From NCBI RefSeq assembly GCF_025506355.1, contig NZ_JANZYP010000019.1, positions 56,501-120,500 of the forward strand: 64,000 nucleotides of DNA. The letters run 5' to 3'. The notes under the pieces are model-generated. The model worked only from the letters and a program-made list of their open reading frames with translations. It made no database searches and was not told the origin of the DNA. This stretch comes from Sphaerisporangium corydalis. GTDB lineage: Bacteria > Actinomycetota > Actinomycetes > Streptosporangiales > Streptosporangiaceae. Positions 39,180 to 48,649 of this stretch are shown here, piece by piece (positions within the stretch are counted from its first letter, which is position 1; each line of letters begins with the position of its first letter). The position numbers were made by a program, and so were the translations under genes.

Positions 39180-42017
39180 ATGACCGAGGACGCGTCGGGC
39201 TGGAGATCCGTCCGCCCTGAGCTGGTCGGGCGGGCCCGCGAGCTGGGCATGGTCGAGGCGGCCCTCGCCGGCGGGTGCCGCATGATCCTCATCGACGGCG
39301 AGCCCGGCGTCGGCAAGACCCGGCTGCTCGAGCACCTGGTCGAGCGGGCGCGCGCGGCCGGGCGGACCGTGCTCAACGGCGGTGCCACCGAATTCGAGAG
39401 TCTCGTCCCGTTCGGTATGTACGTGGAGGTCTTCACCCGCCTCTCCGATGACGACGCCGGCCGTGACCGCCCGGGCGAGCTCGCCGAGGCGGCCCTTCGG
39501 ACCCTGCTGTCGGCGGGTCAGACCGATCGCGGACGGCTGGATCGCTACCACACCTATCGCGGCATCCGATCTCTCCTGGCCCATTCGTCCGCCGGGCGCG
39601 GGGCCGTGCTGGTGCTGGACGACCTGCACTGGGCGGACGCGGCGTCACTCGAACTGACCGAGTTCCTCCTGCGGCGGCCGCCGCCCGGCGGGTTCCTGCT
39701 GGCGGTCGCCTGCCGGTCGAGCATGATCCCGCCGGTGCTCGGCGACGCCGTGGCCGGGCAGGATCCGCCGGTCATGCGGCTGAGCCTGGGCCCGCTGGAC
39801 GAGGACGCCGCGGCCCTGCTCATGCCCTCCGACGTGGACCCGCGCAGGCGGCGGCTGGTGTACCAGGTCAGCGGGGGCAATCCACTGTTCGTCCGGGCGC
39901 TGCTGGCCGCCGGCGACGACCCCCTGGAGGAGCTGGCCGAGGGCCGGCCCGGCGCGTCGCTCGCCCTGGAGCAGCCGCTGCCGGCGGTGCTGCGCAGGGA
40001 ACTGGACCGGCTCACCCCGACCGGCCGCCTGGCGGCGAAGGCGGCGGCGGTCGCCGGCGAGCTGGCCTCGATCGTCGTCATCGCCCACGTCGCCGAACTC
40101 GACCCCGCCGTCGCCGCCGCCGCCGTGGACGAGCTGTGCGCGCAGGGACTGGGCACCCTGGCGGGCACCCGGTTCGCCTTCCGCCACCCGCTGGTGCGCG
40201 CCACCGCCTACGACGAGTGCGGACCGGGCTGGCGCCTCGCCGCCCACGCCCGGATCGCCGACCACCTGCGCCGTACCGGCGGGCCGCCTGCGCTGCTGGC
40301 CCACCACACCGAGCGGTGCGCCGAGCCCGGCGACGAGCGGGCGGCCAGGACACTGGGCGACGCGGGCATCGCGTACCTGGAGTCGGCCCCGGCGACCGCC
40401 GTCCGGCTGCTCGGCGAGGCCCTGCGCGTGCTGCCCGGACGTGACGACCTGGTGCCGTACCGCGCCCACCTGCTCACCGGCCTGGCGCGCGGCACCGGCG
40501 TGATGGGCTCGCTGACGGAGAGCCGGCGCATTCTGCACGAGGTCATCGACTTGCCGCCCGAGGTGGCCGCGGCGGCGGTGGCCTTCTCCTCGGTGGTGTC
40601 GCGCCTGCTCGGCCGGCTGGACGAGGCGCGGGCCCTGCTGAGCGCCCAGATCCGGCGGACCGGGCAGGTGGGGCGGGTGCGGACGCAGCTCCTGGTGGAG
40701 CTGGCCGCCGTGGCGGTGCTGCGGTCGGACCCGGCCGACGCCCGCCGGCACGCGCTCGAGGCCATCGGGCACCTGTCCGGCGAGAACGACCCCGCGCTCG
40801 GCTCGGCGGCGCACGCCATCCTGGCCCTGGCCTGCCTGCAGGACGGCGACATCGCCGCCGCGCGGTCGCACAGCAGGCGGGCCGGCTGGCTGATGGACGG
40901 CGCCCCGGACGCCGCCCTGGCCCGGCACATGGAGCTCGTCGCGCCGCTGTCGTGGAGCGAGACCTGCCTCCAGCGGCCTGCGGACGCCGAGCGCCACCTG
41001 GCCAGGGGCATCGACCTGGCGACGATGTCCGGCCGCAGCTACGCGATGCCGTACCTGCTGATCGCGCGGGCCCGCCACCTGGCCAGGGCCGGCCGCCTGG
41101 CGGAGGCCATCGACGTCGCCGAGCACGCCGCCGTCGCCTCCGACTACATCGGCAGCAGCGAGACGCTGGCGATGGCCCGGTGCGTCATGCTGCTGCCGGT
41201 GCTGTGGCGGCACGGCGTCCGGCCCGCCGTGGCGCTCGCCGACCGGCTCGCCGCGGCCGGTCCCGGTTCGGCCTGGTGGCAGGCGGTGGTGCACGTGTCG
41301 GTGGCCCGGGTCCGGCTGGCGGCGGACGGGCGCCCCGACGCGGATCACCTGCCGCCGCTGCCGCCCATGCTCTCCCGGGACACCGAGGTGGAACGGCTGG
41401 CGGTGCGGTCGATCCGCGCCGGGTCCGACGGCGACGCCGGCACCGCGCTCGCCTGGTCGGCGACCGCGGTGGCCGCCGCGACCGGCGGCCCGGCGTACCA
41501 GCTCGGCGTCGCCTACGACGCCCGTGCCCGCGCGCTGTGCCGCCGCGACGACCTGGCCGGGGCCGCGGTGGCGGCCAGGACCGCCGCCGAGCGGTTCGGC
41601 GAGAGCGGCGCCGTCGTCGAACGGGGGCTGGCGCACCAGCTCCTCGCCGACATCCACGGCCGCATGGGGGACGTGGCGTCGTGCCGCGCCGTCATCGGCC
41701 TGGCCAAGAGCGCCTACCGGGAGTCGGGCGCGGACTGGCTCGCCGGTCAGCTGACCCGGGTGGAACGGCGGCTCGCCGCGCGGGCCCCCCGGCACGCGGC
41801 GCGCGCCGGGCCGGGGGTGCTGACCGCGCGGGAGCGCCAGGTGGCGGAGCTCGTCGGCCAGGGGCTGACCAACCGTGAGGTGGCCGAGCGGCTCCAGGTC
41901 AGCCAGAAGACGGTGGAGACCCACGTCGCGAGCATCTTCAGCAAGCTCGACGTGCGCTCCCGGGTGGCGCTCGCCCGGCGGCTGGCGAGCCGGGGCGACA
42001 TCCCGATCGACGGGTGA
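39180..42017 (+). CDS. LAL-type LuxR regulator with AAA/STAND ATPase domain
   Basis: 945 residues. N-terminal ATPase: ELVGRARELGMVEAALAGG, Walker A DGEPGVGKTRLLEHL, Walker B VLVLDDLHWADAASLEL, then a winged-helix-like region (LTPTGRLAAKAAAVAGELAS) and a long TPR-like helical middle (residues 380-860). The C-terminal HTH reads LTARERQVAELVGQGLTNRE, then VSQKTVETHVASIFSKL. LAL proteins are large activators typical of actinobacteria and usually pathway-specific. GGAGG precedes ATG 39180. No biosynthetic cluster accompanies it; the AraC gene just upstream may form a regulatory pair with it. Confidence 0.92.
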   Translation: MTEDASGWRSVRPELVGRARELGMVEAALAGGCRMILIDGEPGVGKTRLLEHLVERARAAGRTVLNGGATEFESLVPFGMYVEVFTRLSDDDAGRDRPGELAEAALRTLLSAGQTDRGRLDRYHTYRGIRSLLAHSSAGRGAVLVLDDLHWADAASLELTEFLLRRPPPGGFLLAVACRSSMIPPVLGDAVAGQDPPVMRLSLGPLDEDAAALLMPSDVDPRRRRLVYQVSGGNPLFVRALLAAGDDPLEELAEGRPGASLALEQPLPAVLRRELDRLTPTGRLAAKAAAVAGELASIVVIAHVAELDPAVAAAAVDELCAQGLGTLAGTRFAFRHPLVRATAYDECGPGWRLAAHARIADHLRRTGGPPALLAHHTERCAEPGDERAARTLGDAGIAYLESAPATAVRLLGEALRVLPGRDDLVPYRAHLLTGLARGTGVMGSLTESRRILHEVIDLPPEVAAAAVAFSSVVSRLLGRLDEARALLSAQIRRTGQVGRVRTQLLVELAAVAVLRSDPADARRHALEAIGHLSGENDPALGSAAHAILALACLQDGDIAAARSHSRRAGWLMDGAPDAALARHMELVAPLSWSETCLQRPADAERHLARGIDLATMSGRSYAMPYLLIARARHLARAGRLAEAIDVAEHAAVASDYIGSSETLAMARCVMLLPVLWRHGVRPAVALADRLAAAGPGSAWWQAVVHVSVARVRLAADGRPDADHLPPLPPMLSRDTEVERLAVRSIRAGSDGDAGTALAWSATAVAAATGGPAYQLGVAYDARARALCRRDDLAGAAVAARTAAERFGESGAVVERGLAHQLLADIHGRMGDVASCRAVIGLAKSAYRESGADWLAGQLTRVERRLAARAPRHAARAGPGVLTARERQVAELVGQGLTNREVAERLQVSQKTVETHVASIFSKLDVRSRVALARRLASRGDIPIDG

Positions 42018-42044
42018 CGCCCCGGCGGTGCCGGTGGGTGAGGG

Positions 42045-43820
42045 TCAGCCGCCGTCGCCCGTGCCCAGCCAGTCGTCGATCATCTGCTGGATCTCGGTCG
42101 GGTCGACCTTCTCCTTCTTCTCACAGGGGTCGGACTTCACGGTCCGGCTGAACTGGACCCAGGTGAGGTCCATGGGAGCGCTCAGGCCACCGCCGCTCAG
42201 CGTGGACGTCGAGACCGTCACGTTCACCTGGTACCCCGGATTCACGGCCACGAGATCGCAGGGATCCCCCGTGGAGCCGTTGGTGGGCATCCCCTCCGCC
42301 GGTACCCCGGTCGGCGCGCTGCTGTAGGTGGCCGGGATCCAGGTCGACGGTGCCGGGCCGCCACCGGGTGAACCGCCCCCCGGGCCGCCGACCGTGGGCG
42401 CTCCGAAGATCGGCGGGAGCGGGACCGGGTTGTTGACCACCTCGATCGGGATCGTTATCTCGCCGTCGGTGTTGATGAAGTGGCAGATGCTGTCGATGTC
42501 GGCCTCTTCGCACACCTCCTCAGGGTTGTTTCTCGCCCATTCCTCGAACTCGTCGTCGGTGTCCGGTCCCCCGGCGGAGACCTGCGCGTCCACGTGCACG
42601 CGGTTGAAGTCGGGGCCCTTCGGGAACCAGGCGGGGAACACGACGGTCATCCAGTTCGCCAGCGCCTGGCCGAGCACCACGGCGCCCGGCTCGTTGGGGT
42701 GGAAGCTCTCCTGGTAGGCCTTGAAGAACTTGAACTGCCCGAAGACCCTGCCCCGGTACACCACGCCGTTGAAGTAGGAGTCCGGCTGGCCGAGCTCGTG
42801 GCCGGCCACCACGCTGGTGCCGTTCGGCCCGGCGGTGTTGGGGTCGAACACGTGCACCTTGACGTTGGGGAACCTGGCGCGGAACCGGTCGACCGCGTCC
42901 TTGATCGCCTGGTTCACCGCGACGGCGAACGGATACATCATGTCCAGGGCCGCGCCGGAGATCTGCGTGGTGTCGGAGTTCCCCGACGGTTTGATGGCCA
43001 GCGGGTAGAGCGCGACGATGATCTCCGCCTGGTTCGCGGCGGTGTTCACGTCGACCAGTCCCTGCTCGACGTTCGCCGAGACCTGCGGCATCCGCTTGAA
43101 CAGCCGCTGCACCTCCATCTGGACGGCGCGGATCTGCCGCGACACCCAGTTCGCCCGGGTCCACCGCCAGAAGTACACGTCGAACGCGGTGGACATCAGC
43201 GACCCGAAGCCGGCGTCGTTGCCGCCGAGGCCGAAGTAGACGAGGTTGGTGTCGGAGGGGACGCCTTGGAGCTGGGGCGGGTTCCTGATCTCGGTGCACT
43301 TCTTGCACTCGGTCTGCGCCTTGGTGAGGTGCTTGGTCTCGGCTCCCGACGACGCGTTGAAGATCATACGGTCGGCGCCCCAGGTGCTGGGGATCTCGGT
43401 GGGGAAGGCCGTGTACTCGCCGAGCTGGTAGCGGTTCACCTCCAGGTAGTCGAACGCCAGCAGGAACGGCGCGAGCCCGGACTGATGCCGGTAGTCCTCC
43501 TCGCCGCCCGGCTTGGCCTTGTAGACGTGGTTCCGGCTCGCGCCCTCACCGACGGTGTAGCTGTCGCCGAACCCGGCCCAGATGAGCGGCACCGGCGTGG
43601 ACGGCACGGTCGGCCCGTTGGTGGGCGGCAGGGTCGGCCCGGTGGGCGGCCAGCCCGGTTTGAACGTCGGGATGGTCGGCGGCGTGGTCGGCCGGATGGG
43701 CGGCGGGCCCGCGCTGGCGGGGAGGCCGCTGAAGACGGTCGCGGCGAGTGCGAGCACGAGCCCGATCAGGCCCAGCCGCAGTGCCACGAATTTCCGCCGT
43801 AATCGTCGCGGTGGGGGCAT
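42045..43820 (-). CDS. Secreted SGNH-hydrolase (GDSL-like) with C-terminal tail
   Basis: 591 residues. Signal peptide 1-38 (RLGLIGLVLALAATVFSGLP), Pro/Thr-rich segment 39-75, then an SGNH hydrolase: block I WAGFGDSYTVGEGAS (nucleophile Ser about 86), block III GLGGNDAGFGS, and the catalytic ESFHPNEPG near 440 with Asp/His partner. Two Cys pairs (TECKKCTEI; EVCEEADIDSICHF) suggest extracytoplasmic folding. The last 110 residues are Gly/Pro-rich and end DDWLGTGDGG. It resembles actinobacterial SGNH esterases that act on surface polymers or lipids. ATG 43820 has GGAAGG upstream. Family clear, substrate not. Confidence 0.88.
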   Translation of the reverse strand: MPPPRRLRRKFVALRLGLIGLVLALAATVFSGLPASAGPPPIRPTTPPTIPTFKPGWPPTGPTLPPTNGPTVPSTPVPLIWAGFGDSYTVGEGASRNHVYKAKPGGEEDYRHQSGLAPFLLAFDYLEVNRYQLGEYTAFPTEIPSTWGADRMIFNASSGAETKHLTKAQTECKKCTEIRNPPQLQGVPSDTNLVYFGLGGNDAGFGSLMSTAFDVYFWRWTRANWVSRQIRAVQMEVQRLFKRMPQVSANVEQGLVDVNTAANQAEIIVALYPLAIKPSGNSDTTQISGAALDMMYPFAVAVNQAIKDAVDRFRARFPNVKVHVFDPNTAGPNGTSVVAGHELGQPDSYFNGVVYRGRVFGQFKFFKAYQESFHPNEPGAVVLGQALANWMTVVFPAWFPKGPDFNRVHVDAQVSAGGPDTDDEFEEWARNNPEEVCEEADIDSICHFINTDGEITIPIEVVNNPVPLPPIFGAPTVGGPGGGSPGGGPAPSTWIPATYSSAPTGVPAEGMPTNGSTGDPCDLVAVNPGYQVNVTVSTSTLSGGGLSAPMDLTWVQFSRTVKSDPCEKKEKVDPTEIQQMIDDWLGTGDGG

Positions 43821-43913
43821 GGGAATGCCTTCCTGTTCGGAGGGGGCGAAACGGGGGGCATCGCTGCACGCATCATCCGCCGCCGGGCCCCCGCTAACAT
43901 CGGGTGCTCTCCC

Positions 43914-43971
43914 CCCGACCACCCTGAGTGTTCTCCCGCCCGACCACCCTGAGTGTTCACCGCGTGAACAC
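43914..43971. repeat. 20-bp direct repeat and perfect inverted repeat
   Basis: CCCGACCACCCTGAGTGTTC occurs exactly at 43914-43933 and 43939-43958. The second copy runs into a perfect inverted repeat, GTGTTCAC-CGC-GTGAACAC (43953-43971). Located 93-151 bases upstream of the SGNH hydrolase start, in the 418-base divergent region with the M28 peptidase gene; a regulatory role is plausible. No gene is seen in the rest of that region. Confidence 0.8.
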
Positions 43972-44238
43972 CCTGGATGCCCTCCCGGACGCCCTCGCCG
44001 CGGGTAGTGGCCCTTCCTTGTGATTTTTCGGTACATGTACGGATGCAGCTACGTATGTACGGCGCCGTCCCGTGGCCCTACCGTCACGCACAAGCACACC
44101 CCCGTGTGTGAGCATCCATTTCTCCCCGCCCCCCGAGTCCCACACATCGCGCCGTCCGGCGACCGGTGACGGCGCGATGAGCGCTGCCCGCCTACAAGGC
44201 GAGGGCGCGGTAGTGGGATGCCGAGAAAGGAAACGCGC

Positions 44239-45870
44239 ATGAGGCGCACAGCCGTCCTCACAGCGACCGTGGCCATGGCCCTGATGGGCCTGGTCGGGTC
44301 CGCGATGCCCGCCACCGCGCAGGCGCCACCGGGAAGCACCCGGAACGAGGTCCCCCTCGCCGCCCTGGCGCCCCCCGACATCAGCCTGACGAACGTCAAG
44401 GCCCACCTGAGCCAGCTGCAGAGCATCGCCAGCTCCAACGGCGGCACCCGCAGGTCGACCACGTCCGGGTACACCGCGTCGGTCTCCTACGTCGAGCAGA
44501 GACTGCAGGCCGCCGGCTACACCACCCGGCGCGTGACCTGCTCGCCGGGCTGCACCAGCGGCGCCGGTCCTGACCTGATCGCCGACTGGCCGGGCGGGGA
44601 CGAGAGCCAGGTCATCATGGCCGGCGCCCACCTGGACAGCGTGTCGGCGGGCCCGGGCATCAACGACAACGGCTCGGGCTCCTCGATGACGCTGGAGGTC
44701 GCGCTGACCCTGGCCGCGCAGAACCCGGCGATGAGCAAGCACGTGCGGTTCGGCTGGTGGAGCGACGAGGAGCAGGGCCTCCTCGGCTCGCGCGCCTACG
44801 TCAGCTCGCTCAGCTCGACCGACCGCTCCAGGATCAAGCAGTACCTCAACTTCGACATGATCGGCTCCACCAACGGCGGCTACTTCGTCAACAACATCAC
44901 CACCGCGGCCGCCGTCGACCTGCGCGCGTTCTACACCAACCTCGGCCTGCAGCCGGAGGAGAACACCGAGGGCGCCAACCGCTCCGACGACGCCTCCTTC
45001 CGCAACGCGGGCATCCCCACCTCCGGTGTCGCGGCCGGCGCCAGCGCCACCAAGACCTCGGCGCAGGCCGCCAAGTGGGGCGGCACGGCGGGACGGGCGT
45101 ACGACTCCTGCTATCACCAGTCGTGCGACACGACGGCCAACATCAACGACACCGTCCTCGACCGGGCGGGCGACGCGCTGGCGTACGCGATCTGGACCCA
45201 GGCCGTGGGCACCTCCACCGGCAGGGACTTCTCGATCGGCGCCAGCCCCGCGACGGGCTCGGTGCAGGCGGGCCAGACGGCCACGACCACGATCGGCACC
45301 ACGACGACCTCGGGCACCGCGCAGACGGTGAGCCTCACGGCGTCCGGGCTGCCCAGTGGCGCCACCGCGAGCTTCAGCCCGGCGTCGGTGACCTCGGGCG
45401 GCTCCTCGACGCTCTCCCTCGCCACCTCGGCGTCCACGCCGGCCGGCACGTACGCCGTCACCGTCACCGGCACCGGTCAGACCGCGACCCACACCACGAC
45501 CTACACGGTGACGGTCGGCGGCACCGGCGGGGGCCGGACGTTCACCAACGGCACCAACTTCACGATCAACGACCTGTCGACGATCAACAGCCCGGTCACC
45601 TCGACCGCCACCGGCAGCGCCGTCTCGCCGGTCCAGGTGAGCGTGACGATCTCGCACACCTGCGCCGAGGACCTGCGGATCCGCCTGCGCGGCCCGAACG
45701 GGACGTACTACACCATCGACAGCAGCGGCGGCTCGTCCTGCACCTCCTACGGCACCCGCACCTACTCGGTACCGGTCAGCCAGCAGGCCGCCGGAACCTG
45801 GACCCTGCAGGTGACCGACGAGTTCCGGCTCGACACCGGTTTCCTCGACACCTGGAGCGTCACGGTCTGA
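44239..45870 (+). CDS. Secreted M28 metallopeptidase with P-domain
   Basis: 543 residues. Signal peptide 1-28 ([19 protein letters not shown]). M28 aminopeptidase core 45-320 with the five di-zinc ligands His131 (AHLDS), Asp143 (INDNGSG), catalytic Glu177 and ligand Glu178 (WWSDEEQG), Asp206 (NFDMIGS) and His293 (CYHQSCDTT). A fibronectin/Ig-like region (about 335-430, [19 protein letters not shown]) precedes a proprotein-convertase P domain (435-543, [20 protein letters not shown]). This matches Streptomyces aminopeptidase S-type enzymes, extracellular leucine aminopeptidases. AGAAAGG precedes ATG 44239. Solitary gene followed by a terminator. Confidence 0.93.
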   Translation: MRRTAVLTATVAMALMGLVGSAMPATAQAPPGSTRNEVPLAALAPPDISLTNVKAHLSQLQSIASSNGGTRRSTTSGYTASVSYVEQRLQAAGYTTRRVTCSPGCTSGAGPDLIADWPGGDESQVIMAGAHLDSVSAGPGINDNGSGSSMTLEVALTLAAQNPAMSKHVRFGWWSDEEQGLLGSRAYVSSLSSTDRSRIKQYLNFDMIGSTNGGYFVNNITTAAAVDLRAFYTNLGLQPEENTEGANRSDDASFRNAGIPTSGVAAGASATKTSAQAAKWGGTAGRAYDSCYHQSCDTTANINDTVLDRAGDALAYAIWTQAVGTSTGRDFSIGASPATGSVQAGQTATTTIGTTTTSGTAQTVSLTASGLPSGATASFSPASVTSGGSSTLSLATSASTPAGTYAVTVTGTGQTATHTTTYTVTVGGTGGGRTFTNGTNFTINDLSTINSPVTSTATGSAVSPVQVSVTISHTCAEDLRIRLRGPNGTYYTIDSSGGSSCTSYGTRTYSVPVSQQAAGTWTLQVTDEFRLDTGFLDTWSVTV

Positions 45871-45962
45871 CCCTGCCAGGACCCGGGCGATCCGGCGGGC
45901 GAGCGGCCCGCACGGCCGGGTGAGCACCACGTCGGGCACACGACCCCCGCGTCGACGGCACG

Positions 45963-45993
45963 CGCCCCCGCCAGAGATTCTCCGGCGGGGGCG
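45963..45993 (+). terminator. Terminator after M28 peptidase
   Basis: Perfect 10-bp stem CGCCCCCGCC / GGCGGGGGCG with an 11-base loop, 92 bases after the stop codon. Confidence 0.65.
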
Positions 45994-46096
45994 TTCCGGC
46001 TTTCGGGGGCGCTCCCCGGCCAGGGGGCGGAGCGGCAGGCCATGCGGCCCGAACGCACACACTTGCCCATGTCATCCGACGAATATGAAGAAACCG

Positions 46097-46146
46097 CTTG
46101 CCGCTTTGAGCCAATATCTAGATTTATGCCCGTTGACAGCGGCAAG
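46097..46146. promoter_or_regulatory. 9-bp inverted repeat in the fucosidase leader
   Basis: CTTGCCGCT (46097-46105) and AGCGGCAAG (46138-46146) are perfect complements separated by 32 bases that are AT-rich (CAATATCTAGATTTATG). It lies 51-100 bases upstream of the fucosidase start. Either a spaced operator or a leader stem with the RNA loop exposing the AT-rich part. No other gene is visible in 45994-46196. Confidence 0.55.
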
Positions 46147-46196
46147 GGCCCGGATGACGATGGCGGAGTCATTGGACCTTTCATGGGAGTTCTTCC

Positions 46197-48350
46197 ATGC
46201 GACTCAGATCAGTCCTGGCGACAGTGGGCGCGCTCACGCTCCTGTTCACCCTCGCCCTGGCAGGTGGATCCGCCCAGGCGGCACCCGGGCGCAACTACGT
46301 CCCCGACGACGCGTTCACCTCCTCACGCACCCAGTGGTGGCGGGACGCGCACTTCGGGATGTTCATGCACTTCGGCCTCTACAGCGCCTACCGCGGCGAG
46401 TACACCCGTCCCGACGGGACGGTCTGCCGGGACGCCGAATGGATCGAGCGCCAGTGCGCGATCCCGGCGGCGACGTACGAGGCCAAGGCCGCGTCGTTCA
46501 ATCCGTCCTCCTTCGACGCCAGTGCCGTGATCGGCGCGGCTAAGGCGGCGGGGCAGAAGTACCTCGTCATCACCGCCAAGCACCACGACGGCTTCGCGAT
46601 GTGGCCGACGGCCGTGAACAACTGGAACATCCGCGACCGGACCCCGTTCAAGCGGGACATCCTCGCCGAACTCGCCGTCGCCGCCCGGGCCCAGGGCGTC
46701 AAGCTCGGCTTCTACTACTCCATCTGGGACTGGCACGACCCCGACGCCCAGCCCGGCGGCTCCAACTACGCCGCCTACGTGACCCGGATGAAGGCCCAGG
46801 TGAGAGAGCTGCTGACCAATTACGGCGACATCGCCGTGATGTGGTTCGACGGCGAGTGGGAGGCGCCGTGGACCGCGCAGCAGGGCGCGCAACTGGAGGA
46901 CTACGTCCGGACCCTGTCGCCCGGCACCATCGTCAACAACCGGGTCGGCACCCGCGGCATCGCCGACGGCGACTTCGGCACCCCCGAACAGGAGATCCCC
47001 GCGACGCCGGCCGACGGCCAGCTGTGGGAGTCGTGCATGACGGTCAACGACCACTGGGGCTTCGCCGCCTACGACACGAACTACAAGTCCAGCGCCACCC
47101 TCACCCGTAACCTGGTCGGCATCGCCGCGAGCAGCGGGAACTACCTGCTCAACGTCGGCCCCGACGAGCGCGGCGTCATCCCCTCGACCGCGGTCAGCCG
47201 GCTGGCCGGAGTCGGGACCTGGCTGAACACCAACGGAGCGGCCGTCTACGGCGCCGGCTACACCGGCCTGGTCAGCAAACCCTCCTGGGGCGTGGTCAGC
47301 CGTAACGGCAACCGCCTCTACGCCTCCGTCTACAACTGGCCGTCCTCAGGCACGCCGCTGCACCTGACGGCGAGGGCCCCGTTCACCATCACCGGCGCCC
47401 GCGTGCTGGCCAACGGTGCCGCCGTGTCGGTGACCGCGTCCGGGGACGGCTACGACCTGCGGCCCTCCGGCTCGGCCCCCGACTCGACCGCCTCGGTGAT
47501 CGCGCTGGACATCACGCCGACGACCGCCCGGTCGGTCGGCACGGGTTCCGGGCTGACCGCGCAGTTCTGGGCCAACACCACCTTCAGCGGCTCTCCCGCG
47601 GTCACCCGCGTCGACCCCACCGTCAACGCCAACTGGCAGTACGAGGGCTCCCCCGCCTCCAGCATCCCCTCCACCAACTTCTCCGCCCGCTGGACCGGGC
47701 AGGTCGAGCCCCGCTACAGCCAGACCTACACCTTCGCCACGCTGAGCGACGACACCGTGCGGCTGTGGGTCAACGGCCAGCTCCTGATCAACGACACCTC
47801 CCCGCACGGCGCGAAGATCGACAAGGGCACGATCACGCTGACCGCCGGGCAGCGGTACTCGATCACCATGGAGCACACCCAGAGCGGCGGGGCGTCGAAC
47901 GCGAAGCTGTTCTGGTCGAGCCCCGACACACCCCAGCAGATCGTCCCCGCCACCCAGCTCTACCCGTCGAGCACGCCGGCCGCCACCATCCTCAACGACA
48001 ACGCCGCCGGGATCACCTACACCGGCGCCTGGAGCACCAGCACCGGGCGCGGCTTCGGCGACCACAACGACGACGTCCACTACACGACCACCAACGGCGA
48101 CGCGGTCTCCCACACCTTCACCGGCACCGGCGTCGACTTCCTCACCGAGCGGAACAGCGACCAGGGCGTCGTCGACTTCTACATCGACGGGGTCCTGCAG
48201 TCCTCCGTGAACACCTCCAACTCGACCCGGCAGACCCAGCAGGTCGTCTACTCCCGGCGCGGGCTCTCGTCCGGCTCGCACACCCTGCGGGCCGTCAAGC
48301 GCTCCGGCACCTACATGCTCGTGGACCGGATCGACGTCTACACCGGCTGA
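46197..48350 (+). CDS. Secreted alpha-L-fucosidase (GH29) with PA14 and C-terminal carbohydrate-binding-like domain
   Basis: 717 residues. Signal peptide 1-28. GH29 barrel 35-340: WWRDAHFGMFMHFGLYSAYR, YLVITAKHHDGFAMWPT, and catalytic nucleophile Asp218 in VMWFDGEW; the acid/base lies further on. PA14 domain about 455-585 (GLTAQFWANTTFSGSPAVTR, YSQTYTFATLSDDTVRLWVN, ITMEHTQSGGASNAKLFW). A final domain (about 600-717, ITYTGAWSTSTGRGFGDHND then DFYIDGVLQSSVN) is a beta-sandwich of the kind attached to surface glycosidases. It removes terminal fucose from glycans outside the cell. Its stop is followed by a strong terminator, so it is monocistronic. Confidence 0.93.
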   Translation: MRLRSVLATVGALTLLFTLALAGGSAQAAPGRNYVPDDAFTSSRTQWWRDAHFGMFMHFGLYSAYRGEYTRPDGTVCRDAEWIERQCAIPAATYEAKAASFNPSSFDASAVIGAAKAAGQKYLVITAKHHDGFAMWPTAVNNWNIRDRTPFKRDILAELAVAARAQGVKLGFYYSIWDWHDPDAQPGGSNYAAYVTRMKAQVRELLTNYGDIAVMWFDGEWEAPWTAQQGAQLEDYVRTLSPGTIVNNRVGTRGIADGDFGTPEQEIPATPADGQLWESCMTVNDHWGFAAYDTNYKSSATLTRNLVGIAASSGNYLLNVGPDERGVIPSTAVSRLAGVGTWLNTNGAAVYGAGYTGLVSKPSWGVVSRNGNRLYASVYNWPSSGTPLHLTARAPFTITGARVLANGAAVSVTASGDGYDLRPSGSAPDSTASVIALDITPTTARSVGTGSGLTAQFWANTTFSGSPAVTRVDPTVNANWQYEGSPASSIPSTNFSARWTGQVEPRYSQTYTFATLSDDTVRLWVNGQLLINDTSPHGAKIDKGTITLTAGQRYSITMEHTQSGGASNAKLFWSSPDTPQQIVPATQLYPSSTPAATILNDNAAGITYTGAWSTSTGRGFGDHNDDVHYTTTNGDAVSHTFTGTGVDFLTERNSDQGVVDFYIDGVLQSSVNTSNSTRQTQQVVYSRRGLSSGSHTLRAVKRSGTYMLVDRIDVYTG

Positions 48351-48358
48351 TCCGCGCC

Positions 48359-48395
48359 GGCTCCGCGAGCCTGACCCCGTCAGGCTCGCGGAGCC
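48359..48395 (+). terminator. Very strong terminator after fucosidase
   Basis: Perfect 16-bp stem GGCTCCGCGAGCCTGA / TCAGGCTCGCGGAGCC with loop CCCCG, eight bases after the stop. Confidence 0.88.
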
Positions 48396-48471
48396 CCTGC
48401 CCCGGCCCGATCCCCGTGCCGCTGGGATCGGGCACCCGGGGGCGGTGATCCAGGCGGACGACGGCGAATCT

Positions 48472-48540
48472 CCTTAATAAAAAGGAAACCTTCCTATTGA
48501 CAAGGAATCTCACCCGGGTGTTACATCCTCTTAATTTAAG
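48472..48540 (+). promoter_or_regulatory. Promoter and flanking inverted repeats of the GH16 gene
   Basis: TTGACA at 48497-48502 and TTACAT at 48521-48526, 18 bp apart, give a good housekeeping promoter. Just upstream lies AGGAA-ACC-TTCCT (48483-48495) in an AT-rich island, and downstream the palindrome CTTAA-T-TTAAG (48530-48540). Both could be repressor sites; the first recalls the CTTTC/GAAAG repeat before the ThuA-lectin gene. Confidence 0.65.
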
Positions 48541-48649
48541 CAGTGAAGGTACTTCCCGCAGCATGGGAGACGTTCGCGCGCGCCTCCGCACAGCGTGACG
48601 GGGCCGGCCGTGGCCCGTGCCCGGTAAGGACCGCAGACCGGAGGTCTCC

